From Verrucomicrobiota bacterium (lineage in GTDB: Bacteria; Verrucomicrobiota; Verrucomicrobiia; CAIQCK01), in NCBI GenBank assembly GCA_016235595.1, contig JACRJX010000008.1:417092-481091 (forward strand): DNA of 64,000 nucleotides. The letters are read 5' to 3'. The notes beneath the pieces are model-generated. The model did no database searches. It was not told the origin of the DNA and was given only the letters and a program-made list of their open reading frames with translations. Made by a program: the position numbers and the translations under genes. Below, one piece after another: positions 8,798-16,061 of this stretch (its first letter is position 1; each line of letters starts with the position of its first letter).

Positions 8798-10405
8798 ATG
8801 CCAAAGCGAATCGTCATTCTGTCTGGCAACGTTGGTGCCGGAAAGACAACGCTTGCTGACAAACTTGTTCAGCGTTTTGACGTAACGCGCCTAAAGACGC
8901 GCGAATTTCTAAAGAAACGGGGTGCGAGAATTCCCCAGGAGCGAGGAGCTTTGCAGGCGTTTGGTGAACGGCTCGACAAGCGAACAAAGGGTGCGTGGGT
9001 GTGCGAAGATTTGTTGGAAGCCGTAAAGCCGTTGACGGAGGACGCTGTCGTCGTTTTGGATTCGGTCAGAATGCGCGGCCAAGTGGATTCCATTCGTCGG
9101 GCCTATGGGCAGAGGGTGGTCCACGTTCATCTTGATGCGACCATAGATGTTTTACGTGACCGGTATTCACACCGAAAGCCAGACGACATCAGAGAGTTGC
9201 CTTCATACGATGCCGTGCAAGTGAATCGAACCGAGAAGAAAGTTCACACACTACGGCAGATTGCCGATGTGGTCATACAGACAGATCGTTGCACGGAACA
9301 AGACGTTCTCATTCGGGTGGCCAGTCATATTGGCCTTTTCGGGCGCGATCACCTGCGTCTTGTCGACGTTCTTGTCGGGGGCCAGTATGGGAGTGAAGGG
9401 AAAGGCCAAGTAGCTGCATATCTTGCCCCGGAATATGATTTGCTTATTCGAGGCGGAGGTCCCAATGCGGGGCACAAAGTCTGGGAAGAGCCTCGGCCAT
9501 ACGCTTTTCATCAACTGCCTTCTGGGACACGACGATGCGAAGCCCAACTCATGATTGCTGCTGGAGCGGTCATCAATGTCAAGACACTGCTGAAGGAAAT
9601 AGCCGACTGCCAAGTCGATCCTGAGCGACTTTTCATTGACCCACAGGCGATGATTATTACTGAGGCCGACATCAAACAGGAGAAGGATTTGGTCGCGCGA
9701 ATAGGCTCCACAGGTCAAGGTGTTGGCGCTGCGACAGCACGTCGAATTCTACGTGGTGCGGGCGGAAAACAAGTCTTGCTTGCTAAGGACTTCAAGGAAC
9801 TAAGGCCATTCATCCGACCAGGCAGGGAAGTGCTTGAAGATACGTTCCACAAACTTCGCCGTGTTTTGTTGGAAGGCACACAAGGGACAGGGCTGAGTTT
9901 ATACCATGGTTATTATCCGCACGTGACTTCGCGAGATACAACTGTTGCGGGTTCTTTGGCCGAGGCTGGCATTTCTCCGAACCGCGTGAAAAAGGTGATC
10001 ATGGTGTGTCGAACCTATCCGATCAGAGTCCAAGACGGAAACAGGGGGACATCGGGTCCAATGTCACAGGAACTCGATTGGAAAGAGATTGCCCGCCGCA
10101 GTGGATACGCCGAAACAGATCTCCGAGGGGCCGAGATGACTACCACGACACATAAGCAGCGTCGAGTTGCGGAATTCGACTGGAACCTTCTACGGACCGC
10201 GGCAACGTTGAATGCGCCGACGGATATCGCGCTCACGTTCGTTGACTATATTTCCTGCGATAATACCCAAGCGATGCGTTTTGAACAGCTCACTCCAGAG
10301 ACTATCCAATTCATTGAGGAGGTCGAGCGCGTGGCGTCTGCACCTGTCACGCTCGTCTCAACGGGGTTTAATCTTCGGAGTGTCATTGATAGAAGGATGT
10401 GGTGA
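8798..10405 (+). CDS. P-loop nucleoside-monophosphate-kinase-like domain fused to a PurA/PurZ-like adenylosuccinate synthetase
   Basis: 535 aa. Residues 1-175 are a kinase-like P-loop domain with LSGNVGAGKTTLADK as Walker A (9-17) and VVVLDSVRM as the next acidic strand. Residues about 187-535 form a compact adenylosuccinate-synthetase fold: GGQYGSEGKG (194-203), GGGPNAGHK with the conserved His226, LLEGTQGTGL, YYPHVTSRDTT and CRTYPIRV. Cellular PurA has WGDEGKG, and its catalytic Asp is Ser199 here. The synthetase part is about 350 residues rather than 430. Both traits are those of phage PurZ, which uses dGMP for 2-aminoadenine synthesis. Substrate is therefore uncertain. It sits in the same operon as the macro and DarT-like genes. 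Confidence 0.75.
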   Translation: MPKRIVILSGNVGAGKTTLADKLVQRFDVTRLKTREFLKKRGARIPQERGALQAFGERLDKRTKGAWVCEDLLEAVKPLTEDAVVVLDSVRMRGQVDSIRRAYGQRVVHVHLDATIDVLRDRYSHRKPDDIRELPSYDAVQVNRTEKKVHTLRQIADVVIQTDRCTEQDVLIRVASHIGLFGRDHLRLVDVLVGGQYGSEGKGQVAAYLAPEYDLLIRGGGPNAGHKVWEEPRPYAFHQLPSGTRRCEAQLMIAAGAVINVKTLLKEIADCQVDPERLFIDPQAMIITEADIKQEKDLVARIGSTGQGVGAATARRILRGAGGKQVLLAKDFKELRPFIRPGREVLEDTFHKLRRVLLEGTQGTGLSLYHGYYPHVTSRDTTVAGSLAEAGISPNRVKKVIMVCRTYPIRVQDGNRGTSGPMSQELDWKEIARRSGYAETDLRGAEMTTTTHKQRRVAEFDWNLLRTAATLNAPTDIALTFVDYISCDNTQAMRFEQLTPETIQFIEEVERVASAPVTLVSTGFNLRSVIDRRMW

Positions 10406-10412
10406 CCCTCGC

Positions 10413-11078
10413 ATGGATACAGAAACTCTCATCCGCACTTTCCCCAGCGTGTATCACATGGCCCATGAAGATGCTTGGCTTGGGATTCAGCGGCATGGAC
10501 TGCTCAGTGTTTGCGCCCTCTTGGACTTATTCGCAATTCGCGGTGATCAGCGCCAACTCATAGAAGCTCGCCGGAGACCAGAATGTGTAGCGATCGAGCA
10601 CCCGATTCATGGGCGAGCGATCATTCGTGACAATAAGCCAATGGACGATATTGGATTACAGCGCGCACTCAATGGAATCACACCGCAGGAATGGTATCAA
10701 CTCCTGAACGGAAAAGTGTTTTTTTGGCTGACTGAAGAACGCCTGATCACTCTCCTTTCTGCTCGCGCCTACCGAGGTGGAAATCATTGTGTGCTGACAG
10801 TAGATACGCGGGGGTTGGTGGAACGATATAATGACCGGATTACACTTTGCCCTATGAACGCCGGATGCACAAAACCATTTCCCCATCCTAGAGGGAGGGA
10901 TGTGTTTTCGAGTATTGCCGACTACCCGTTTGAATATTGGCGACGGAAGAAAGGCGGTCCTAGGAAAGCAATTGTTGAGTTTGGGATCGAGCGAGGTGTT
11001 CTTGACATCGACGAGCTTGTAACCCAAGTCACAATCAGAAACCAAAATGGCATAGTGAGAACGGTGTTGAACCGTTAA
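10413..11078 (+). CDS. DarT-like putative ADP-ribosyltransferase (DUF7002-like)
   Basis: 221 aa from ATG 10413; the frame is open further upstream inside the previous gene, but ATG 10413, just after its stop, is the sensible start. The beginning, PSVYHMAHEDAWLGIQRHGL, has the Y-H-x-(A/T)-x(5-6)-I-x-x-x-G-L pattern of DarT and other ART-fold proteins. Later FFWLTEERLITLLSA and KAIVEFGIERGVLDIDEL parallel the central strand and the conserved glutamate-containing strand of DarT. Last gene of the macro / PurZ-like cassette. The pairing with a macro domain mirrors DarTG toxin-antitoxin systems, which ADP-ribosylate DNA. Target and activity are inferred. Confidence 0.5.
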   Translation: MDTETLIRTFPSVYHMAHEDAWLGIQRHGLLSVCALLDLFAIRGDQRQLIEARRRPECVAIEHPIHGRAIIRDNKPMDDIGLQRALNGITPQEWYQLLNGKVFFWLTEERLITLLSARAYRGGNHCVLTVDTRGLVERYNDRITLCPMNAGCTKPFPHPRGRDVFSSIADYPFEYWRRKKGGPRKAIVEFGIERGVLDIDELVTQVTIRNQNGIVRTVLNR

Positions 11079-11230
11079 AGGCCACGGCGGCGACGGGCCC
11101 CACAGCCGCATTCTCGTTGTTATTGTCGGTGGCACTGGCAGGCTGCAGAAAGGCTTCCGGAAACTTCACAGCATGAATGATAACGAAAGCAATCAGTCTT
11201 CAGCTTTCAACCGGTAAAGGCAGCAGTGTT

Positions 11231-12715
11231 TTAGAGCCGGAACAAAGTGAAACTAGGGCCTTCGGCGGGTTGCGCCTTACACTTGCAGGGAAGTGAAGCT
11301 CTGTCTCCACGCGCATAAACGCCATGCGAGCTTGTATCGCAGTGAAGGCAACCAGTGTCAGCACGACATTCAGTCGACCGCCAAGTCCTTTCGCAGGGAT
11401 AATGCATGAGGTAGCCGAGCCTTGCGTGTGTGTCATCAAACAAACCGAGGAAGTGGAATAGGAAATCATTTGTGGCTTGAGCAGTTCCTACCGCATTAAG
11501 CGTGATGACACTCGGAGCGTTTACGAGTTGGTCTTCGACATAGCGTTGTCTGTGTCGCTCCTCGGGACTTAGAGCTTCGTCTTGAAGCTTTGCGGCTGGA
11601 ATCAGTTCATTGCAGAGAAGGCACCCGCCGCCGCGAAAGGGCAAAATCAGCCTCGCAGCACTGAAGACATTACCGAGGTTGCCGGTCGTCTTGTTCGTCG
11701 GAACTTTGGAGCCGATTTGAATACCGGGGATGAGGTATTGGTGAACGAGTGCATTGAAGACGAGGCGGCTTTGCATCGAGTCGGCGCACAGAAAAAGGAA
11801 GTCGGTGTCTCGAAACGCACGAGCGATGTTCAACTCCGTCACGTCACCAACTAAAGCTTGAAAGTTGATGTTCGGGTTTGCTTCTTTCGCAACTCTCTCG
11901 GCAATCCTGACCTTCTGTTTCGCCAGGCGATCACCGAGGCGGCGCAGGGGACGAAAACTGGAGTAGCGTAGCCAATCGCATGAATCAGCACAGCGCGAGT
12001 TGACGATTCGAGATCGATTGCTACGTTCCACTTTGTCAAAGTCTACGGCGACGATTTCCCCGACCCCAAGGCGGGCGAGATACTCGTTCACCAATGAGCC
12101 AACCCCACCAAGGCCGATGATTCCAACCTTTGACTGGGCGAGGTAGTGTTGACCGACCGCGCCGAACATCAATGACTGGCGGTGATAGGTCTCGTCACAG
12201 ATACCACGCGGTTTTGGCAGATGTGGGTAAAGGCACCGACTGTTCAGTCCAATCACGGTCATGCTATCGAGTTTGTTGACCCCAGTGGATGTCCATATCT
12301 CCCCGGCGACAGCATTGCGTGCAAACACAAGTGCACCAACAGGACCGCCGTTAGTGATGTCGAGGAGGGCCGGGTAACCACGTTCGTGTGATTCGGTGTC
12401 GGTGCTAGAAAAACTAACCGAATCTTGCCCTCCATGACAATGCACCGCGAAGTAGCCTAACCGTTCACGCGCGCAGTGGTTTGATGCACGGGCCACGAAC
12501 TCGCCAGTTAATGCACGATAGCCGAACCTGCCCGGAACGTAGTCCACTCCATCGCGTGCGAGGATGACCTCGCGAGCAAGGCAGCGCGTTCCGTGCTTCG
12601 TTTCGGCAACACTTGCCGCGATCACGGCGCCGTGTTCGTCATGATCCCCAGGAAAGAGATGACGCTCAAGCCGATCGAACAATGGGGCACTGATACGAAA
12701 TGTAGTCCTCTTCAT
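11231..12715 (-). CDS. JAB isopeptidase fused to ThiF/E1-like activating enzyme
   Basis: 494 aa. The N-terminal JAB/JAMM domain has Glu27, His92, His94, Ser103 and Asp106 in the zinc pattern HxH-x8-SxxD (FAVHCHGG then SSTD). The C-terminal E1/ThiF Rossmann domain begins with VGIIGLGGVGSLV (197-209), followed by VAVDFDKVERSNRSR. Paired cysteines (GGGCLLC and the C-terminal CRADTGCLHC) probably bind zinc. E1 adenylates a ubiquitin-like protein and the JAB domain trims or removes it. Third gene of a leftward operon with an E2-like and a multi-Ubl gene, the start overlapping the E2-like stop by 4 bp. The Cys-rich tail looked like a frameshift at first but is characteristic of such E1 proteins. 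Confidence 0.85.
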   Translation of the reverse strand: MKRTTFRISAPLFDRLERHLFPGDHDEHGAVIAASVAETKHGTRCLAREVILARDGVDYVPGRFGYRALTGEFVARASNHCARERLGYFAVHCHGGQDSVSFSSTDTESHERGYPALLDITNGGPVGALVFARNAVAGEIWTSTGVNKLDSMTVIGLNSRCLYPHLPKPRGICDETYHRQSLMFGAVGQHYLAQSKVGIIGLGGVGSLVNEYLARLGVGEIVAVDFDKVERSNRSRIVNSRCADSCDWLRYSSFRPLRRLGDRLAKQKVRIAERVAKEANPNINFQALVGDVTELNIARAFRDTDFLFLCADSMQSRLVFNALVHQYLIPGIQIGSKVPTNKTTGNLGNVFSAARLILPFRGGGCLLCNELIPAAKLQDEALSPEERHRQRYVEDQLVNAPSVITLNAVGTAQATNDFLFHFLGLFDDTHARLGYLMHYPCERTWRSTECRADTGCLHCDTSSHGVYARGDRASLPCKCKAQPAEGPSFTLFRL

Positions 12716-13107
12716 CGTGAACGAATCCAGTCGAGCACTTTGGCGAGTTTTAACGCGGCAGTTTCGGTTGCTGGGTTCCGGCGATTCGACTTGCGCGAGA
12801 CCATCGTCGCCGGCTCAACACTTCCCGGATGCTGCCATTGTTTGTTTAGGTGAAATGCCTCACCCAAGGACTTGCCATCCTTACGCCGGAGATTTGGCAA
12901 GAAGAAGTGCGGATAGATATCGGCGAACGGGTATTGAAAGGTAATTCGGAACGCGCTCCACGACCGCTCTTGCTCATACTGATGGCCGAGGTGGAAATCG
13001 TGCGCTTTCACGAAAGCGCCACCTTCCGGATCTGGTTCGACTTCAAGCATCACGCCAGGAAATGCGTTCCGAATCTCTTCAATGGCCTGCTGGACTTCCA
13101 GCTTCAT
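12712..13107 (-). CDS. E2-like conjugating-enzyme-fold protein lacking cysteine
   Basis: 131 aa. The pattern FRITFQYPFADIYPHFFLPNL followed by HPGSVEPATMVSRK resembles the central strands and the Y-P-x2-P...P loop of ubiquitin-conjugating folds in prokaryotic E2 families. The whole protein contains no cysteine, so a canonical thioester intermediate is impossible. It could be an inactive UEV-like scaffold or use another nucleophile such as serine. It lies between the multi-Ubl gene (stop 2 bp before this start) and the JAB-E1 gene (overlap), so it is certainly part of the conjugation operon. Confidence 0.65.
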   Translation of the reverse strand: MKLEVQQAIEEIRNAFPGVMLEVEPDPEGGAFVKAHDFHLGHQYEQERSWSAFRITFQYPFADIYPHFFLPNLRRKDGKSLGEAFHLNKQWQHPGSVEPATMVSRKSNRRNPATETAALKLAKVLDWIRSR

Positions 13108-13109
13108 GA

Positions 13110-13853
13110 CTACGAGTTGTCGTCCGGCGCGACGCAGTTGAACGCGTCGCCGTGCTTCAGCACAACTGGTTCATCGTCTCGAATCGCTGGCCCCAAGCTG
13201 CCGTCCGGCTTCAACCGGTAGAGAACGCACCCGATGTCAATTTTGACGCCTTGCTCGATCGCGGTCTGCTTGATGTTCAGCCCCGTAACCCGCCGCGTGG
13301 TGAAATGAACGGGCTGATTGTTAACCTTCACGGTGAGCGTCAGTCGACGTGCCGTGAACACCGGCCCGTCGGCGAACATGGTAGTCTCTTCGTCGCGGAT
13401 TGGTTGGTCGTTCGGCGACTCGAAATCTCGAAGCAATTCCGCATCGTCCGGGAGACCGAGCAACCGCTTGAGGGAATGCCCGGTTTGTTGCCCGATAAGC
13501 GTTACCTCCCACAGGTCGTCACAAACAAAGGCGAGCTTGGCTGGTGCTGCGCAGTGCCGCTGGGGTGTGGCCTCACACCTTGGGGTGGGCAGAAAAACAT
13601 TACCGTCGGCCAAGTCCACCAGCGCGTTGTCATCGAAGGCGACGTCATGCGGGCTCTCATAATCACGCACTAGTACAAACTCTTTGGCGGTGCCTGTTTG
13701 GTCGAGGATGTCGCGGGCTGTGAGTTTACGACGCGGCATCGGGAAGAGCCGGTCACCAAGGACAATCGCCCATTTTGACGCAGGGTGGCATTCAGGCGCA
13801 TGTTTCGCCACAGCATCGCTGTGGCCTGACTGGTGTTTATTCTGTGTATCCAT
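13110..13853 (-). CDS. Multi-ubiquitin-like domain protein
   Basis: 247 aa with repeated beta-grasp-like units. After a ~30-residue polar leader come three comparable segments beginning WAIVLGDRLFPMPRRKLTARDIL, KLAFVCDDLWEVTLIGQQTG and LTVKVNNQPVHFTTRRVTGL. Each is a hydrophobic strand, a turn, a second strand and a helix, followed in the first two by a D-F/Y-E-S-P-(H/N)-D tract. This is the layout of bacterial multiubiquitin proteins encoded beside E1/E2/JAB genes. The C-terminus ends PDDNS, with no exposed Gly-Gly, so processing or a non-canonical linkage is needed if it is conjugated. First gene of the leftward operon, divergent from the sigma-like gene. Confidence 0.75.
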   Translation of the reverse strand: MDTQNKHQSGHSDAVAKHAPECHPASKWAIVLGDRLFPMPRRKLTARDILDQTGTAKEFVLVRDYESPHDVAFDDNALVDLADGNVFLPTPRCEATPQRHCAAPAKLAFVCDDLWEVTLIGQQTGHSLKRLLGLPDDAELLRDFESPNDQPIRDEETTMFADGPVFTARRLTLTVKVNNQPVHFTTRRVTGLNIKQTAIEQGVKIDIGCVLYRLKPDGSLGPAIRDDEPVVLKHGDAFNCVAPDDNS

Positions 13854-13998
13854 TATGAATTACGGTAGAAACGGTTACGGGCCGTTCTTGCCGTCAATTT
13901 ACTTGGCTGGTGAGTCAGCTTGTTTTGGAAAAGAATGTTGATAATTCTTCTCCGAATTCGCATGTGTCACCAGCCATTACCTATGGCCACCTTGATGT

Positions 13999-14592
13999 AT
14001 GACTGAAGACCAGCTGGAACATCTGAGACAAAACCAAGAGCGACTAGCTTTGGTTATGCTGCGGCATTGCATGATCCTTGCCGCGCGTCGCTACCGGTGG
14101 TCGGAGAGCCACCCTCTGCCGGAAGGCACGGATCCAGAAATCATTGTTGAAGAGGTGATACAGGCATACCTCGCCGGTGATCGCAACTTCGACGCGAAAT
14201 ATCCTATCGAGGCACAGCTGAAGAAGGGCATCGAAAGCCGGCTTTGGGCGCTGCATCAGAGGAAAGGAGCTAAAGCAGCCTCCGTGGAGGCGATGACAGA
14301 TGCCGTCGGCGACTTCATTGCTGCGGACGATCCTACGCCTGATTTCGACGTCGCGAACAATCATGATGCAAAGCTTTTATTTGGGCTTCTGTTGGAGGCC
14401 CCGGAAGTTCAAAAGAGCGAAGAACTGCAGTTTTTGGTGATGGCAATCGAGGATGGAGCTGATGACGTGAAGTCCCAATCGCAAGCGACCGGGTTTCCGG
14501 TCCCGAGAGTTTACGAACTGCGAAAGAAACTGAAGGCCGTTGTGCCGACGGTCTTGGCCGAGTTCAACAAAGGAACAGTGCAATCCACATGA
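13999..14592 (+). CDS. Sigma-70-like / ECF-like DNA-binding protein
   Basis: 197 aa. The N-terminal half (LRHCMILAARRYRW, later DPEIIVEEVIQAYLAGDRNF and LKKGIESRLWALHQRKG) follows the helix pattern of sigma region 2, where D-x-x-D/E-L/I-V-Q/E-E-V is usual. The C-terminal part (LQFLVMAIEDGADDVKSQSQ, PRVYELRKKLKAVVP) fits a region-4 helix-turn-helix. It starts an operon whose three genes overlap by 4 bp each (starts 14589 and 15002). Could be a genuine sigma factor, possibly for the phage-like RNA polymerase in this window, or a regulator derived from one. The similarity is at pattern level only. Confidence 0.5.
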   Translation: MTEDQLEHLRQNQERLALVMLRHCMILAARRYRWSESHPLPEGTDPEIIVEEVIQAYLAGDRNFDAKYPIEAQLKKGIESRLWALHQRKGAKAASVEAMTDAVGDFIAADDPTPDFDVANNHDAKLLFGLLLEAPEVQKSEELQFLVMAIEDGADDVKSQSQATGFPVPRVYELRKKLKAVVPTVLAEFNKGTVQST

Positions 14593-15005
14593 GCAAAGAT
14601 TATCACAAAGCCGTCCGAGCACTGGACGTACTTCTGGCTGACGATGCGGATATGTCCGTGACCGAACTTCGTGCTGAACTTGCGGCTCAAGGGGTGAACG
14701 TTGACGAATTCCTCGCCAAGTTCTCCAAAACAGTCCGCAAAGGCTATCAGCAGCAGATTCGTTTGGCGGCTGACAAGGCCAAAGAGCAAACTCAGTTTGC
14801 AGCGGCGACCTTGTTCGGAGACCTGCGTCAGAAGACAATGGTCGAACTTCTTGCGATTCGCGAACAAGTAGCAAACGGAGTGTTTGGTGTGGCATTGCAG
14901 AAGACCGCCCTCGCTCGCTGCCGCAACCAACAAGGCACCGAGCTCTCGGAAAATGAACTCAGGTCATGGCTTGAGGACATTTCCAGGTCCGCTTCAGAAA
15001 AGTGA
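14589..15005 (+). CDS. Hypothetical helical protein of the sigma-like/ImmA triad
   Basis: 138 aa, not recognised. The sequence is predicted to be mostly alpha-helical (VTELRAELAAQGVNVDEFL, later MVELLAIREQVANG) with no membrane segment or cysteine pattern. It overlaps the sigma-like gene upstream and the ImmA-like peptidase gene downstream by 4 bp each, so the three products are made together. By analogy with sigma/anti-sigma/peptidase switches it could be the regulator cleaved by the peptidase, but nothing in the sequence proves it. Confidence 0.6.
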   Translation: MSKDYHKAVRALDVLLADDADMSVTELRAELAAQGVNVDEFLAKFSKTVRKGYQQQIRLAADKAKEQTQFAAATLFGDLRQKTMVELLAIREQVANGVFGVALQKTALARCRNQQGTELSENELRSWLEDISRSASEK

Positions 15006-15823
15006 ATGCGTTCGGAAACATTCGACAGCAAGGGTTGAGCAGTGTCCGGCAGGCACACTGCAAAGCCCAAGCATATGAACTGTTGAAACAGTTGTGGGTA
15101 GAGTCGCCGGACGAAATCGACTTGCTGACTCTCGCACATCAAGCCGGCTCACTCCGAATCGAAGACGGTGGTCTCGACAATGCGGAAGGCCGTATCGTCG
15201 CCCCTGGCGCCACGGGCGGGACGATACGTGTCAAGGCCGGCATGAACCGTGGCAGGCGCCGCTTCACGATTGCACACGAGATCGGGCACTACATTTTGCA
15301 TCCACGAGAGGGACTTGATCGCGACGACACGGCAAAGAACTTCACGGTCTGGAATGATCCTGGCGAGGAGGCCGAGGCCAACTTGTTTGCCGCAGAGCTG
15401 TTGATGCCAGAATTCCTCTTTAAGCCGAGAATCCAGAAACCGGTTCCATCATTGGCGTTCATTGATCAGTTGGCGAGCGAGTTCTCGACAAGCACAATGG
15501 CGACAGCTTTTCAGTATGCGAACTACACGATTGAACAGGTTGCGCTCGTCGTTAGCATCGGCGGAAAGGTGAAGTGGTTTCACCGTGCGAAAGACTTTTG
15601 GCCACAAATCCGAACTGGCACGCTTCATCCGCATTCTGGTGCTGGTGAAATCGTCGCGGGCAAGTCGACTGACACGAAGAAAATGGTGAGAAGTCCGGCC
15701 TATGCCTGGCTTTCGCAGTTCGAAAATGACACGGAGAAAGAAATCATGGAGGACAGCCGATACCTCGACTGGTATGACTGTGTTGTGACGCTTCTTTGGC
15801 TTTACGACGATCTTGAGGAATGA
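15002..15823 (+). CDS. ImmA/IrrE family metallopeptidase
   Basis: 273 aa. RRRFTIAHEIGHYILHPREG contains the HExxH zinc site (HEIGH, about residue 95), followed 35-40 residues later by EAEANLFAAELLMPE, the glutamate-bearing third-ligand helix of ImmA/IrrE peptidases. The remainder (IDQLASEFSTSTMATAFQYANY) is the usual helical domain that precedes the variable C-terminus. Such enzymes cleave a repressor or regulator and so switch on mobile-element or stress genes. Last gene of the triad with the sigma-like protein; the likely substrate is a partner in the same operon (inference). Confidence 0.85.
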   Translation: MNAFGNIRQQGLSSVRQAHCKAQAYELLKQLWVESPDEIDLLTLAHQAGSLRIEDGGLDNAEGRIVAPGATGGTIRVKAGMNRGRRRFTIAHEIGHYILHPREGLDRDDTAKNFTVWNDPGEEAEANLFAAELLMPEFLFKPRIQKPVPSLAFIDQLASEFSTSTMATAFQYANYTIEQVALVVSIGGKVKWFHRAKDFWPQIRTGTLHPHSGAGEIVAGKSTDTKKMVRSPAYAWLSQFENDTEKEIMEDSRYLDWYDCVVTLLWLYDDLEE

Positions 15824-16061
15824 CGTTGTCGAGGGAAAATGTGCGATTAGTATTCGGACTCCGCGAAGGCATTGAATGATTGTCGGCAAAAACGACTCCT
15901 GAAACCCGCGCGTAAACATTACGCGCAATGCCAACTTCGACCGACTGCCGATGCTCACAATTCCAGGGCAATAGTGATTCCGCCACAGCAAAAGAAGCAG
16001 AAGCCCACTTGAACTGATCGCTAAAGAAAAGAAACCCCGGAGGACTTCTTCTCTTTACCGG

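Noticed and set aside
11200..11469. Possible frameshift at the end of the JAB-E1 gene
   Set aside because: The Cys-rich tail read in the main frame (E-C-R-x-D-x-x-C-x-x-C, then R-G-D) is the normal ending of such E1 proteins, so no frameshift is needed.
15824..16061. Left end of the mobile element (partial tRNA-Ser repeat)
   Set aside because: I looked for a copy of the tRNA-Ser 5' half in this gap and found none by eye. The left boundary stays unknown.
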